Position numbers and translations under genes: made by a program. From Echinarachnius parma (taxonomy: Eukaryota > Echinodermata > Echinoidea > Clypeasteroida > Echinarachniidae), in the NCBI GenBank assembly GCA_037951105.1, contig JBAMJV010008455.1, positions 1 through 64,000 on the forward strand: a stretch of 64,000 bases of DNA, in the 5' to 3' direction. Below, in pieces: positions 21,934-33,060 of this stretch (within the stretch, counting starts at the first letter, position 1; every line of letters begins with the position of its first letter). The notes under the pieces are model-generated. The model was not told the DNA's origin. It ran no database searches and saw nothing but the letters and a program-made list of their open reading frames with translations.

Positions 21934-23154
21934 AGGGGTAGTACAGATTTGGTAAGGCTAAACTTAAATAACGAAACCTGGACACTGGACAGTAACATTA
22001 TAAACTAATAGTTATAACTCCACCATGCTCGAAAGGTATACAAAATTACAAACAACTAAGTAACAATCCCGTTATCATTCAAAAAGAGCCAATAAAACAC
22101 AAGAGGGCGCTTTCTAAAAAAACATTGGTTTCAACCATTTTTCATACAAAATTATGCATGTAATGTTTTATTGAAACAATGACTAAATAGAGAGATCATC
22201 AACAACTATTTAAAAAACGCTTTTGAACATTTTTGAAAAAGTGCAAACATTTTTTTTATTTTGTGAAAAAACACCTAATTATTTGGGCCCCAAATAATTA
22301 TAAGATCACATATATTTAGTGATATTTCAGCCGTTTCTTGGTCGCTTTTGACCAAATAAAGTTTTTGTATTGCTCCAAAACGCTGTAAGATGACGCGCCG
22401 CTGCTTGGTGACTTTTTTCTTTTGGGTCTTGCGCACATTTTAAAACAAAAATTTCGAAAATCGGACCTACCTTTATAAAGTCACGTGACCTTTTGTAAAT
22501 GCATGTCAGCCATAAAATCGCTCAATTTCGTGATTTGTGTACAAAACATATGGAAATATAAATTTTCGTAAAATGAGGTATATCATTGGTTATTTGGTGT
22601 TGTTTTTATTTTATATGTTGGTTTGGGGGTTCAAAATAGTTAAATTATAGTTAGAAATAAAATAAACAACAAATACAATAAAATACATAATTTAAAAAAA
22701 CAAAGAAATACATAAGGAAGAACCTGGCTCTTCCACATTTTTTGTCGTATTATTATTCCAAATGCTCTGAAGAATATATGTAGTGAAAACCAGAGTTTAA
22801 TTATGAAGAATATATGATTGATGGGTAAAAATATGAATTTCATGACTAATTTGCATAAATTACCATAACTATGCAAATTAATGAGTTTTTCAAAATAATT
22901 AAAAATTACCATTGTATTCTATACACTTCACTTATCATGCGTGCAAATTTTCACGGCGATCGGCCGCTCTGCGGCGGAGATCTTAGGGGGGCCATAATCC
23001 CCCCCGGCCTGCTGAAGACCTCAAATAGCCCGGCCTTTTTAGGGTTAATCTGCCATTAAAATTGCATGTTCTCTCAAATTCGACACTCAGTTTTTCATTA
23101 CCTCCCAAAAATTGTGATGAGCAGCGCCCTCCCTACCAAAACTAAACTACCCCT
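21934..23154 (-). mobile_element. TTAA MITE family B, copy B3 (minus), split by D2
   Basis: It starts AGGGGTAGTACAG after TTAA 21930-21933 and ends AAACTACCCC before TTAA 23155. The B sequence stops at AAATAAAGTTT (about 22366) and resumes at TTAATCTGCC (about 23045), the two sides of one internal TTAA in the B consensus, with element D2 between them. Confidence 0.85.
22367..23044 (+). mobile_element. TTAA element family D, copy D2, nested in B3
   Basis: It shares with D1 the block AAAGTCACGTGACCTTTTGTAAATG..., CAAAACATATGGAAAT and the GGCCGCTCTGCGGCGGAGATC...CCCGGCCTTTTTAGGGTTAA right end. The left end is degraded. Its insertion site is a TTAA inside the older B3 copy. A weaker relative of its right end occurs at about 60290-60420. 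Confidence 0.75.
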
Positions 23155-23158
23155 TTAA

Positions 23159-23781
23159 TACTTATTAACCCACCCCTGACAATAACCTGCGTATACACAA
23201 CACACGGTAGAATGGCCATGTACTCGAGGGGGGGGGGGGGGGGGGGGCAATACGGATAACTTAATGTATATACGTCTGTGTTTTGTATTTTTAGTATGTA
23301 CTTATAACTGTTGACAAACTTTGTAAGGACACGTGCCTGGCGACACATGTATGATACTAAACTCGTTTCCGCATCAACGACGTTATGTCATGTGATACTT
23401 TTTTATATCCACCCTTATAGGTAGGACATGTATATATGCTAGTAGCAGCACTGGGTAGCAGCGATAAAAACAAAACATACTACATACTAGATATTAATAC
23501 TTATATGGCAAAACAACATGAACATTGAGGTTGAACAGCAATCAATGTTTATGTCGTGAATTGGAACCGTTTACCTAATGACATAGCCAAAATTGCATTT
23601 AGTTATAAATATATGATGAAAAGGGATCTATTTACATATAACTCTAATAGGACAAACCAATTACACATATTATAATTATAACCATACTAAGTCTGTTTAA
23701 GTTCGTGAATGACGATTTAAACTTGTCATAATTATCTAACCTGATTTTGCAAGATATTAGCGTTCCGATATTGTACACCAG
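23159..23781. other. No recognisable feature
   Basis: Unique AT-rich DNA with one G homopolymer (about 23229-23247). No gene or repeat edge seen. Confidence 0.5.
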
Positions 23782-24458
23782 GGGGTGTATTCTGAAAATG
23801 TAGCGTAGATAAAAATTGTATCTCCCTAACAAAAATCGCGTTAAACTTGTTTTAAATCGGTATTCTGAAAAAGATGTTTAATCTCATGCGCGCGCAAAGT
23901 TTGCTAAAAGCGCGCGATATCTACACCGTACCTATACCCGTTATGTAATCAATCAAACTAATTTGCTTTATATTAGGTAAATAACTCATTATCAGAATGG
24001 CAGTACATAGAGCGAATAACTTTACTGAGGAAGAAACAATGATTATAGTGCAAGAAGCGACGAAGCGGAAACAAACGATAATCGGAAAGTTTAGCCCAAC
24101 ACTGACAAAGGCCATGCGCGTGTTGATGCTCGTGGATGATACATGCTCCAAGAAGCGCTGCCATTGCTTACTTTTCGATTCAATTATACGGAGATAAAAC
24201 TGCTACTAAGTGATTTTAATTTCTGTTGTAAGTTTGATGTTAAAATTCTTTTCAGATTACCGATTTGCCTCATTTGCATATAATTTGCATATCTTCCATG
24301 GCAACTACAATAAATTTTAGCGCTTGCTAAAAATGTGTAGCGACGTAGATAAAAAAAAAAAAAATAGCACAGTTTCAGAAAACCGATTTCCTAAAAAAGT
24401 TTTTAGTGACGTAGATACAATAAATTTTTATCTTAAAATGGTTTTCAGAATACACCCT
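23782..24458 (+). mobile_element. Internally deleted Harbinger-like element
   Basis: Terminal GGGGTGTATTCTGAAAA and TTTTCAGAATACACCCT form an inverted repeat flanked by the 3-bp duplication CAG (23779-23781, 24459-24461). Subterminal blocks TAGCG(T/A)...GTAGATA recur near both ends. It carries the start of a Myb-like ORF (next entry) and no DDE nuclease, so it is non-autonomous. A 3-bp duplication and a Myb-like partner protein are both typical of PIF/Harbinger. Confidence 0.78.
23997..24197 (+). pseudogene. N-terminal Myb/SANT-like DNA-binding protein of Harbinger
   Basis: The 66-residue frame starts at an ATG and reads NNFTEEETMIIVQEATKRKQ and then IIGKFSPTLT. This matches the first helix and the basic GKFS..LT segment of the Myb/SANT-like accessory protein that Harbinger transposons encode beside their nuclease. 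In full-length relatives the trihelix continues with a conserved Trp and further helices. Here the frame leaves that pattern after about residue 40 and ends early, consistent with the internal deletion. The 3' part of the frame is therefore probably out of context. No neighbouring transposase is present, so any function would depend on a full element elsewhere. Confidence 0.6.
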
Positions 24459-24723
24459 CAGGTTCCAATATACAATGGGTGAAATTGTCTAAATAATTGT
24501 CAGTAAAATACCACCGTAAAATGACGCACCAATGATAGTGGTAAATGATTTAAATGATCACTAAACAGAAATACACTAGAATGTTCGTGTTTTCGTTTTA
24601 TGTCTCGTTAACATTCATTGCATAATGAATAATCACACGTGACAAATGTAATACAGCACTAAATCATATATTATAGAGGAATACGATATCTGACGAGCAG
24701 TTTGCATTCAAATGAACACTCAC

Positions 24724-24832
24724 GTTAACGCACAACTGTAGAGCGACCGCGCCCTGTGGATGTTGGAACTGATTCAGGTGTGTTAGCCGTTTGCCGTAGA
24801 AGTATTCGTATGCAGTACCACAGTCTACGATG
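24724..24832 (-). CDS. Possible internal exon of unknown gene
   Basis: On the minus strand an acceptor (TTCATGTTACAG) is followed by 109 open bases ending at AAC|GTGAGT, a strong donor. One base plus 36 codons read IVDCGTAYEYFYG...LQLCVN. The segment is more GC-rich than its surroundings. I do not recognise the peptide. The alternative reading, starting at the ATG at 24870, would make a 68-residue frame with a hydrophobic start (MILTVLIVCSCYS), but that overlaps the apparent acceptor. It lies downstream, on the same strand, of the LRR exons and could belong to that gene. Confidence 0.3.
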
Positions 24833-25082
24833 CTGTAACATGAACAAACGATGAGCACTGTGAGTATCATACAAAGCTATGCACTGTTATAAATGATGTA
24901 TCATTCATCAAAGGAAAGCATTGAATCAGATATCCACACATGTATCCAAATTAATACAAGGGAAGTTACGGTTCAAATTAGTAGGCCACTAGTAAAGGAG
25001 CGGTATATATACAATTAAACAATCCAGATTTGGCACAGGCACTCCGTGTAAAATAATCTCAGAGCATGATATACTGCTTTAA

Positions 25083-25449
25083 AGGGATTTAGTAACATTG
25101 TTCAAATCCTCAAAATCCCATTGGAATTCTTGCGGTTCTCTCCTTGTTGTATTCGTTTTAACAATAACATCATGGGACAGGTTTCGGTAGTTAAAATGTC
25201 CCTTTCGTTAAAAAGATATGTACGATTTAAATGTTCAGATTTTGAAGAATCCACTGGATCGTCAAAACCGTGTACAATGTGAGTGCAATGAGTTAGTGAA
25301 TATCGCTTTTTGCTCATTACTCGGCCATATAACGTCCATTTAACTTGAAATGTTCACACAACACCCAGTGGACATATCATATAACAACAATATACATTGA
25401 ATCAACCACTCATCACTTTTTGCACATGTCAACAAAGTTACTAAATCGC
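25083..25449 (+). mobile_element. TTAA MITE family A, copy A3
   Basis: AGGGATTTAGTAACATTG follows TTAA 25079-25082 and the whole A2 layout is kept, to ATGTCAACAAAGTTACTAAATCGC. The right TTAA has decayed (TATAA). Confidence 0.85.
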
Positions 25450-25730
25450 TATAAACGCACATTAATATTAATGCATGTCATTGCTTACTCAGGAGACGGT
25501 TCATAAGTACATGTATATCTTTCCCTATTTATTTTCTTAAATGAAGATGTCTAGGCATATTGCAACGCAGTCATGGAATTCGAATGTTATGATATATTTA
25601 CCGATTAAACTGTCCTAGAATACGAATGACGGCCACAATAACGAGGCACAAGTTAGCAATACATCGATTTGTAATGTAATGCTTGAAAGTACAACAAATC
25701 AATTGAATGTCTATCCTATCTTTGTATTAA

Positions 25731-26290
25731 AGTGATCCAAGTAAAGTGTCTAACTCGAAAACGAAAATTACTTGGAGCTTCCTCGTTGCTCTTCTGCCGT
25801 GTTGTTTAGCATTTGGTAAGAGAAGAATAAAATAGGGTTAGATTTTTTTTTCAAATGTCCCTTTAGTATGATGATAATTATCATTGAAAATCATCATCTC
25901 AAAACCGGTTTTGGTAAAAAGTACAATTGCCGTAGCTGAACACGCCCGGCCGGCGCGCCACGCGACCTTCCCGATAGACAGGGCAGCTGCGCAACGAGTC
26001 GATGTACACGACTGTTAAGCCGAGCGCGCGCAAATTCTGTACCGTCTGTATACACGAGTGCGGATAATTCTTCAAACGGACAATTATTACTGCGACTAAT
26101 CTACGGCAGGCCATCAGTATTTGATGATAACATATGAACTCAATATTCGTTTTTTTTTCACTAGGTAAACAGTTGTCGTTTTCTTTCAAACTTTCACAAA
26201 TCTTTCAATTGTATTTAACAATGATATTGATATATGATTGAAGTCTCAAATGTCATTTTGTGCCATAACTGTCATTTTACAGGGATCACT
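25731..26290. mobile_element. TTAA element family H with GC-rich core
   Basis: The ends AGTGATCC and GGGATCACT form an inverted repeat inside TTAA sites 25727-25730 and 26291-26294. The core (25935-26060) is rich in CG dinucleotides and holds the 96-residue minus-strand open frame, so that frame is most likely TE sequence. A left-end fragment of the same family is at 12060-12180. Confidence 0.7.
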
Positions 26291-26294
26291 TTAA

Positions 26295-27035
26295 TATGTA
26301 CATTCAAACCCCTATACCATAATACCGTAATCCTATACCGCTAAAAGTAAATTAAGTTTAATTTACCTTTATTTAAACATACTGATCATGCCAATACATT
26401 GCTGTTATAACAAAGGGGCCCCCGCAACAAAGCAATCTCATTAATATTAACCAAAACGCTAATTATTCAGCACATCAAGACAAACAAATCATAAAACACA
26501 TCTTAATATGTACGTTTTTAATTTAAAACAGCTGTTTCAGAGTGTGCTTTATATAAATGTGTGTAAATCGCCAAACACCATAACCACGACCGGTTTGAGT
26601 TAGAACATAGGACACACTGTTTGCATTCCGTTGATGGTACATCAATCAATGATTGTACTCGGTTGTGTAAAGTATAAACACAAACACAATTATTTATCAC
26701 ATTTATCAATTATATCTCGGTTTGCACAAATGCACGGCGTATGATATAATTTACATATAAGTTTATTATGGCAATGGATTATATCCGATTTAATTGACGC
26801 AATCATTTGACATTGTTTTCATTCTACATGTTGTTTAAAAGCAAAATCAATCTCTTTATGGAAACGATGCAAATTATCATAACTTTATGAAAATGATGGC
26901 ATGATAACTTTTTGTTCGCAAATGACACCTAATATAAACATAATTTACATAAATGTTACAACATAGAAGTAAAGTCATTATGCACCCTTTTGAACGCGAA
27001 CATTTTATTTGGTTTTAGTCTCTTCATGAATGTAC
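26295..27035. other. No recognisable feature
   Basis: AT-rich unique DNA. A short open minus-strand frame at 26518-26709 has no recognisable domain. Confidence 0.5.
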
Positions 27036-27753
27036 CATAGACGTACTAGAGATGGACAATGAACGAATATTGTCTCTTTGACCCAATCATCGTCGCCGCT
27101 GCATTCATTACCAGGAGCTGTTTTCAATGCTATTGTATCATGTCAGGTGCAAGGACAATTATTTTCATTTCACGGGACAATGAGCTCACCAAGGCATGCC
27201 TGAGAAATTCCTCCTTATCGACGAGTGTTTTACACTGATGCATGTCTTGTCGATTCATGAATGCTATAGGTTACTGGTCTCAGGATCAGCACATCATAAA
27301 TGTTACATTTTGTTTGTAAAAAGGAATATCAAATTGTGACTTCGCAATCTCCAGCACACTTACAGCATCCGATTCACCCGGAAGAAGCGTAGTCGATCTT
27401 TATATACATGTCAATACTTTCCTGGAGAAATGTGCGAAAACCTTGAAAATAAATTTGTTGACGGGTAGTGAATATTTATAAATGTGATAATATTTCTTTT
27501 ATTAAATTAAATATGTATACATAATGATCATTAAAGCATTTTCTTTAATAAAAAAGGTATATTCAAGGACACGGCTTGTTCTAGATCTTCGGAAAATGTA
27601 AGTTTTATCAAAAAAAATTTTAAAATTTGACGGCGGCGACGATGATACGATCAATGGAATTAAGCAAGCATTAGTACCATGGTTATATCTTTGTATTCAA
27701 CAGGTGAATGAATATATTAAAAGTCGATGACTGTCCATGTTAGTACGTCTATG
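27036..27753. mobile_element. Probable foldback element with 25-bp ends
   Basis: CATAGACGTACTAGAGATGGACA at the left pairs imperfectly with TGTCCATGTTAGTACGTCTATG at the right. A second pair lies inside (ATCATCGTCGCCGC at about 27087 and GCGGCGACGATGAT at about 27633). No ORF and no clear target duplication. Confidence 0.5.
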
Positions 27754-27959
27754 ATGATACGCAGTCCTCTCCGTATCTAAAACGTTCTGTTATATTTTAT
27801 TGCCATGCAAAAACACATGGAAATTAGTATACCACGAAAATAAATATTTTGAAAACTACCATCAAAATAGATATAAACACTATAAACACACAATAAATAA
27901 AAACATCCTTTATTATATCAATATTTCGTAAAACAATACAACTAGAAGAGAACATTCAC

Positions 27960-28457
27960 CTGATTGTCTGCATAGTGCTGATAGACCTACACGCCTCCAC
28001 CAAGCTGACGAGGCCCTTATCATCGATGTCTAGCCTATACAGCTCGATCTCCTGCAGCTTGGTGGTCCTGTCTCGCAACGCCTCACTCAGCCTTGACATG
28101 CACGCGGCTGATACCGAAAGGTGTAAACCATTCAGCATGATGTGCGTCAACCCCCTTCCTCCACCTCGGGTGAGACCGGCCGCTATCTGGTCGATGTCTC
28201 GCTCTGCGTCGCTGAGGCTGACAGTGAGCTTCTTCAAACCAGACATCGACTCGATCAGGCCGCTGTAGCTATCTGATGTGTTAAGCTTAGCCATCAGTTC
28301 CCGGACGGACGGGATGAGAGGAGGGCTTGGAGGGAGAGAGATTGATGACTCGCTGATGTCAAGACCGGTGAGTAAGGTAAGATATTGAAGGCAGGACCAC
28401 AGTCTCAGGTAAAGGGGTTCGTCTAGCTTAATGTCATCAACCACGATTGTGTTTATC
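27960..28457 (-). CDS. LRR-like exon, probable NLR ectodomain
   Basis: On the minus strand an acceptor (TCATTTAG) precedes an open exon of 498 bases ending ACAATCAG|GTGAAT, a good donor. It encodes about 166 residues with leucine-rich spacing: LQYLTLLTGLDISES near the start, LKKLTVSLSDAERDI in the middle and LQEIELYRLDIDDKGLVSL near the end, with irregular repeats of about 28 residues. The exon is much more GC-rich than its flanks. Such exons make up the ligand-sensing LRR region of NLR receptors, which are cytoplasmic. The NACHT exon on the same strand is about 27 kb upstream and the other LRR-like exon about 3.5 kb upstream. Whether all join one transcript is inferred. A free-standing LRR protein is the alternative. 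Confidence 0.7.
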
Positions 28458-29699
28458 TAAATGAAATAAAATGAGAACAACAATACCAAGAAACTTGAGA
28501 AAGATATTATATAATAAAGAGAATATTCTGATAAATAGATAATAACCTTTTGTAAGCATGCAAGTTACATTACTATACAACCAAACAAGTAATACAAAAT
28601 CAATATGCAGGGTTGACATAACAAATTATTTAATGTAAAGAAAATATGCAATAATATATCGACACAACGGCGGCATGTACCCAGTACCCCCAATTGATTA
28701 CGCAATAAGAAACATATACGGGTACAAAAAGAAAAACACAAGTATAATGCCTAGGACATGTAGGGGATGATATCAACGATTAATTAGCCTTTAGTCAAGG
28801 CTCTATATGGCTTGGAGATTCTCTATGCGATCGCGAGCTAGGTAGCTGTGAGAGAGACAAACTGGCTCCCATATATAGCCTTTAGTCACTCAATTCGCAG
28901 TAATTGATTCATGAGCAAAGAAAATAAGGCATGACTAATTCATGAGAGAAATCATCGACCAATCGGATCGCTAGATGTGGATACCGTCTGCCTATTCGGT
29001 GGCGTGTTCCATCGTGTATTAAGGGGTTTATTTAGTATCAGACATTGATATTATCATAACTATCATAATGAAAAAATATGAGATACATTACAATAAAAAC
29101 TAAAGCACAGAAATACCTTTTTGCATCCATATCAAATCTCAACTCTTTATTAAAAAACAACAACATATTTTGTGATGACGTACCCTATAAATAATGGACG
29201 TGTCCGCACTGACGGGGTTCAGTGCATACAACCTACGCTAGTCCGTCGCGGAGACCCTATAACAACCGCAATAGTTACTCTATGCCACTAAACAGTGTAT
29301 TTTGCAAGATTGCGCGTTTGGTTTTTACTATGCATCTTCAAAACCAAGACTAACACTCACAAACAGCTGATTAACCTGGTCCGTGGCATACGAATATGGG
29401 CTTCGTAGATTGTGTACGAACGAAATATTGTAAATAAAATAAAATAAAACTGTTCACGTTAACGACTGATGATAGCACTCGCGCTGCGCGCTCGAGCTCG
29501 GCCTTTCGCGGTTAGTGCACTACCGTTGTAGAACCTGCCATACAGCACTATGCCTATCGGATAGGCTAACGATTAATAGGTTGCTGCCCCCTGATCCATG
29601 GCCTTAAATCAGTATGTTTACAATACGCCACTGTACATGAATAGTTTACCCAGTTAGCAATGGTAGGCGTACGTGCATGACTGGAGCTTTTGGATCCGG
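28458..29699. other. Intron-like region, no clear feature
   Basis: AT-rich sequence between LRR exons. A short inverted repeat (AAGGCTCTATATGGCT near 28798 and CCCATATATAGCCTTT near 28868) is the only structure seen. Confidence 0.5.
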
Positions 29700-30123
29700 T
29701 GTGGCAGGGATAATTGTCCTGGTGTCCAGGGCAAATTAAAACGAGGGATATCTGTCAAAATCACTCCGTAAACGTGTGTTGTGTGTGTGTGTCACGTGTA
29801 AAAGCAATGTTTCGTGGCATATCAGTTCAATTTGTATTCATTCAAGTTCATTTTATTGAAATAACACACAAAAGCGTTTATGTTGTATGACTGACGTCAA
29901 ACGCGTCAGTGTGACGTCATGAATGAGTAAAATGTGTACTATGAGTACATTACTGTTTGTTTGATGTCCATATGCATGTGTGTTTGTCTGTTTATTTGTG
30001 TTCGAGTGTTTGTGTGGGTCTCCGTCAGTATCAAGGCTCGAAAATGGTAACAATTAGGATTTTAAATCTGTCCGAATGACGTCATTGCCAATTATCCCTG
30101 GCCGGACAGTTATCCCTGTCACA
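29700..30123. mobile_element. 424-bp MITE with TGTGRCAGGGATAA ends
   Basis: TGTGGCAGGGATAATTGTCC at the left and GGACAGTTATCCCTGTCACA at the right are near-perfect reverse complements. The interior has a TG-rich tract. I could not identify a target duplication, so the superfamily is open. Confidence 0.7.
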
Positions 30124-30320
30124 CCAGAACAACAGACAATTACCGTGCAATATCTAGTATTCACACTGCGGGGTCAAAACCACTATCTCGGCACAATTGA
30201 GCAGTCAGAAAAATTAAAAAATAAAGTTCTTGCCAAACGTTTGATTTTAATGCCAATCTAAAAGACATTACTTGGTAGTACATTTGTATATACTCCGAGA
30301 AAATTGGCACGAAATGTTAA

Positions 30321-30831
30321 AGGGGGATTTTTTTTTGTGAGGTAATGAACAACTGAGTGTCGAATTTGAGAGAACATGTAACTTGAATGGCAGATTAAAC
30401 TTTATTTGGTAAAAATCGGCCCGGAAACGGCTGAAATATCAATAAATATATCTGAACTTATAATTATTTGGGGCCCAAATAATTAGATGAATTTCCCCCC
30501 CCCCCCCCCCCCAAAAAAAAATGCTTGCACTTTTTCAAACATTTTCAAAAGCGTTTTTTGAATAGTTGTTGATGATCTCTCTTTTTAATAATTATTTCAA
30601 TAAAACATCACATGCATAGTTTTGTATGAAAAATGGTTGAAACCAATGCCTTTTTAGAGAGCGCCCTTTTGAGTTTTAATGGCTGTTTTTTAAGGATAAC
30701 GGGCTTTTCACTTAGTCGTTTGTAATTTTGTATACCTTTCGAGCATGGTGGAGTTAAAACTATTAGTTTTATAATGTAACTGTCCATGTTTGGTTACTAA
30801 AGTTGAACCTCACCAAAACTGTACTACCCCT
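30321..30831 (+). mobile_element. TTAA MITE family B, copy B4 (near-complete)
   Basis: It runs from TTAA 30317-30320 (AGGGGGATTTTTTTTTGTGAGG...) to AAACTGTACTACCCC before TTAA 30832-30835. About 510 bp, with a C homopolymer in the middle. This is a good reference copy for family B. Confidence 0.88.
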
Positions 30832-30878
30832 TTAATGTGAAGGAATTGTGTGCTCCAGTTTGATAAAAAGGTGTCACA

Positions 30879-31566
30879 TACGTTACCATCAACAATCCAC
30901 ATGATAGCTAGTTAGTAACAAAGTTGGTAACTTGAAGATTACAATCATGAAAATAAACAACAAAGTGTATATATAACCATTGAAACATATGTGTGAACAT
31001 CGCATATAGTCCGGCGTCCGTTTCCGATATCCACAGATATGTGATTTGGCTATAACGTATGTTTCAATACCATTTTGGTCTTGAAAATGATTGCTAAGCT
31101 CACCATGAACCATGAACCACATACAGATGGCGTAAACAAGTTTGCTACCAATTTAGATAGTTATTAAGTATATCCTACACACATTTGTTTACGCATGGTA
31201 ACGTCTGTTACATCACGTAAGTTACATCATGGACTTCAATCGGTTGAATAAGCAACATTTAGTTGAACGTGATTTTCATTTTCGCGTAATATCAATCTAC
31301 TTTATTGGCCTCAACTTCAGAATAATCATTTATATTATAGTGGTTTCCTATATTTAAAATTCGTGGTAACGTATGTTACACCTCTTTTAACCATTTTATC
31401 CCATTTTTTTCTTATGTTCCCAGTCACATTTATTTTGTATCTTGACTTTCAAACATGTTTTTACTTGTTTGCCGTGTTCTCATCATTAGAAAAATAAGAA
31501 AACTGTACAGATGTCAGCATCTAAGCAAATCCCTTGATTTAGTAGTATAACAGTAACGTATGTTTC
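30879..31566. repeat. Five dispersed GGTAACGTATGTTAC-type palindromes
   Basis: Variants of the near-palindrome GGTAACGTATGTTAC occur at about 30879, 31051, 31196, 31366 and 31552, on both strands, within 0.7 kb. No ORF accompanies them, and 30836-32001 otherwise holds nothing I can name. Confidence 0.6.
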
Positions 31567-32001
31567 AGTAGATTTGGCGACACATTTCCAATGGGAATAA
31601 AAATGTTATATGATGTGGGATCATTACAACATGTATAATGTTTCATAGAACACTGTGCTGCTGTCATGAAGCCGCATTTTTTCTGCTCCTGTGTACTCTT
31701 ATATTTGTACTAAACTGGAAAAACTGAACGATTTTATCTTTGCGACATGGGGCTTTTGGTACCTCAGCCATATTCTGTCCCTGTCATTTTTGTTTAACTT
31801 TCAATCGCTTTTAATTCATGGTAACTTTTACGAGAAGGACCCTCACTAGCAAGTCAAATTTTGCTGGTGTAAAGATAAATCTCTTCTCTAGAAGAGCAGG
31901 ATCACTGGCGACACAATTTCCACCAATTGTGCCAACGGCGTAGCATGGATTATTTAAGTATAGTAAGCAGCATATGCGGCAATGGTCGTATATATCTATA
32001 C

Positions 32002-32370
32002 CTTATTCTGCATATACGATGGTAGGGCTTCCAAGATGTCGATCATTGCAGAAGTCCTAATATGTGTGAAAGTAGCTTTGTTGCCTTTGATGTGGATTCT
32101 CTCTTGCCCTTCTGATGATTCCGTTCGTCTGACTGACACTTCGATGTCTTGCAGGTTCTGCGCAGAACGCAGCCATGACCAGTTTCCGCACTTTCGAGGA
32201 AGGCCAAGGAACTTCAAGCATCTAATGCCGGTCAACTGCGGCAGCGAAGTGACGGTTATCGGGTCTGTGATGGTAAAGTGGTGAAGGTTTGAGAAAGACT
32301 GAAGGCCATCACCAAGTCTTTCCGGTAGAGTAGATGTCAGGCGCGGAGTTTGGATTTCTAAAGACATTAT
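32002..32370 (-). CDS. LRR-like exon, probable NLR ectodomain
   Basis: On the minus strand the acceptor TATTCTCCAACAG lies just before 32370 and the exon ends CAGAATAAG|GTATAG at 32002. The 123 codons read IMSLEIQTPRLTSTLPERLG, then FSNLHHFTITDP, LPQLTGIRCLKFLGLP, LRSAQNLQDIEVSV and MIDILEALPSYMQNK. Regularly spaced Leu/Ile with L..L.L patterns mark degenerate leucine-rich repeats, as in the LRR part of invertebrate NLRs. Exon size, strand and style match the exon at 27960-28457, and the two are probably consecutive or near-consecutive exons of one gene. The ATG upstream in the open frame lies in the intron, so it is not a start. Confidence 0.68.
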
Positions 32371-33060
32371 CTGTTGGAGAATAATACATGAACAAGGCAA
32401 CCACATAATTATAAATTATACGCAAGTATATTTGATCAGCAGAGACGGAAATATGATGAATATCAACATAATTATTCTAGACACGAGGTGATGACATGAC
32501 ACATGATTATGCGCTGCAAGTATCATTCTCATCCAGCTAACGGAGACAATGGCTTACCATTGTCGTACTTATATAACAAAAAAATGGGTGGACAAATAAT
32601 GAGTTCCCCTTTATGTTTGTATTGTTTGCGCACTTGACTGCGTATTGCTCTATATCAGAACGCATACATCATACATAGGCATACATACCCCCAACAAGCA
32701 CAACGAAACGTGCTCAGTGTCGTACTCAATAATACAGTCAAGCGCAGAGGCCTGCGTCGGTCGCTCACTACAATGGTAAGCACATTCGGGTACGAAGTGG
32801 GGTAACGGAAGTGGCATTCATACAACACGCACGCGACCACGGGCTAACAGTGCGTCTGAAATGTGTATGTTTGATTTATGATTTTTGCAATTATTTATAT
32901 TTCATAGTATTTGTAGTACATATACATGCACAGGATTGTCTTATATCGAGTATAGCTCTATGGGAAAATTATCATAAATTAGTTTAATCCACATTTGCAT
33001 GTCCTGACAAACACGATACCAACCAAAACTAAATATTTATTTAAAATCCTGTACAAATGA
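32371..33060. other. No recognisable feature
   Basis: AT-rich unique DNA upstream of the LINE fragment. No exon with good splice signals found. Confidence 0.5.

Noticed and set aside
25899-26189. 96-residue minus-strand frame with a plausible exon-like middle (LRALGLTVVYIDSLRS)
   Set aside because: It lies entirely inside a TTAA element with matching inverted ends and a GC-rich core, and a second frame across the same bases is also open.
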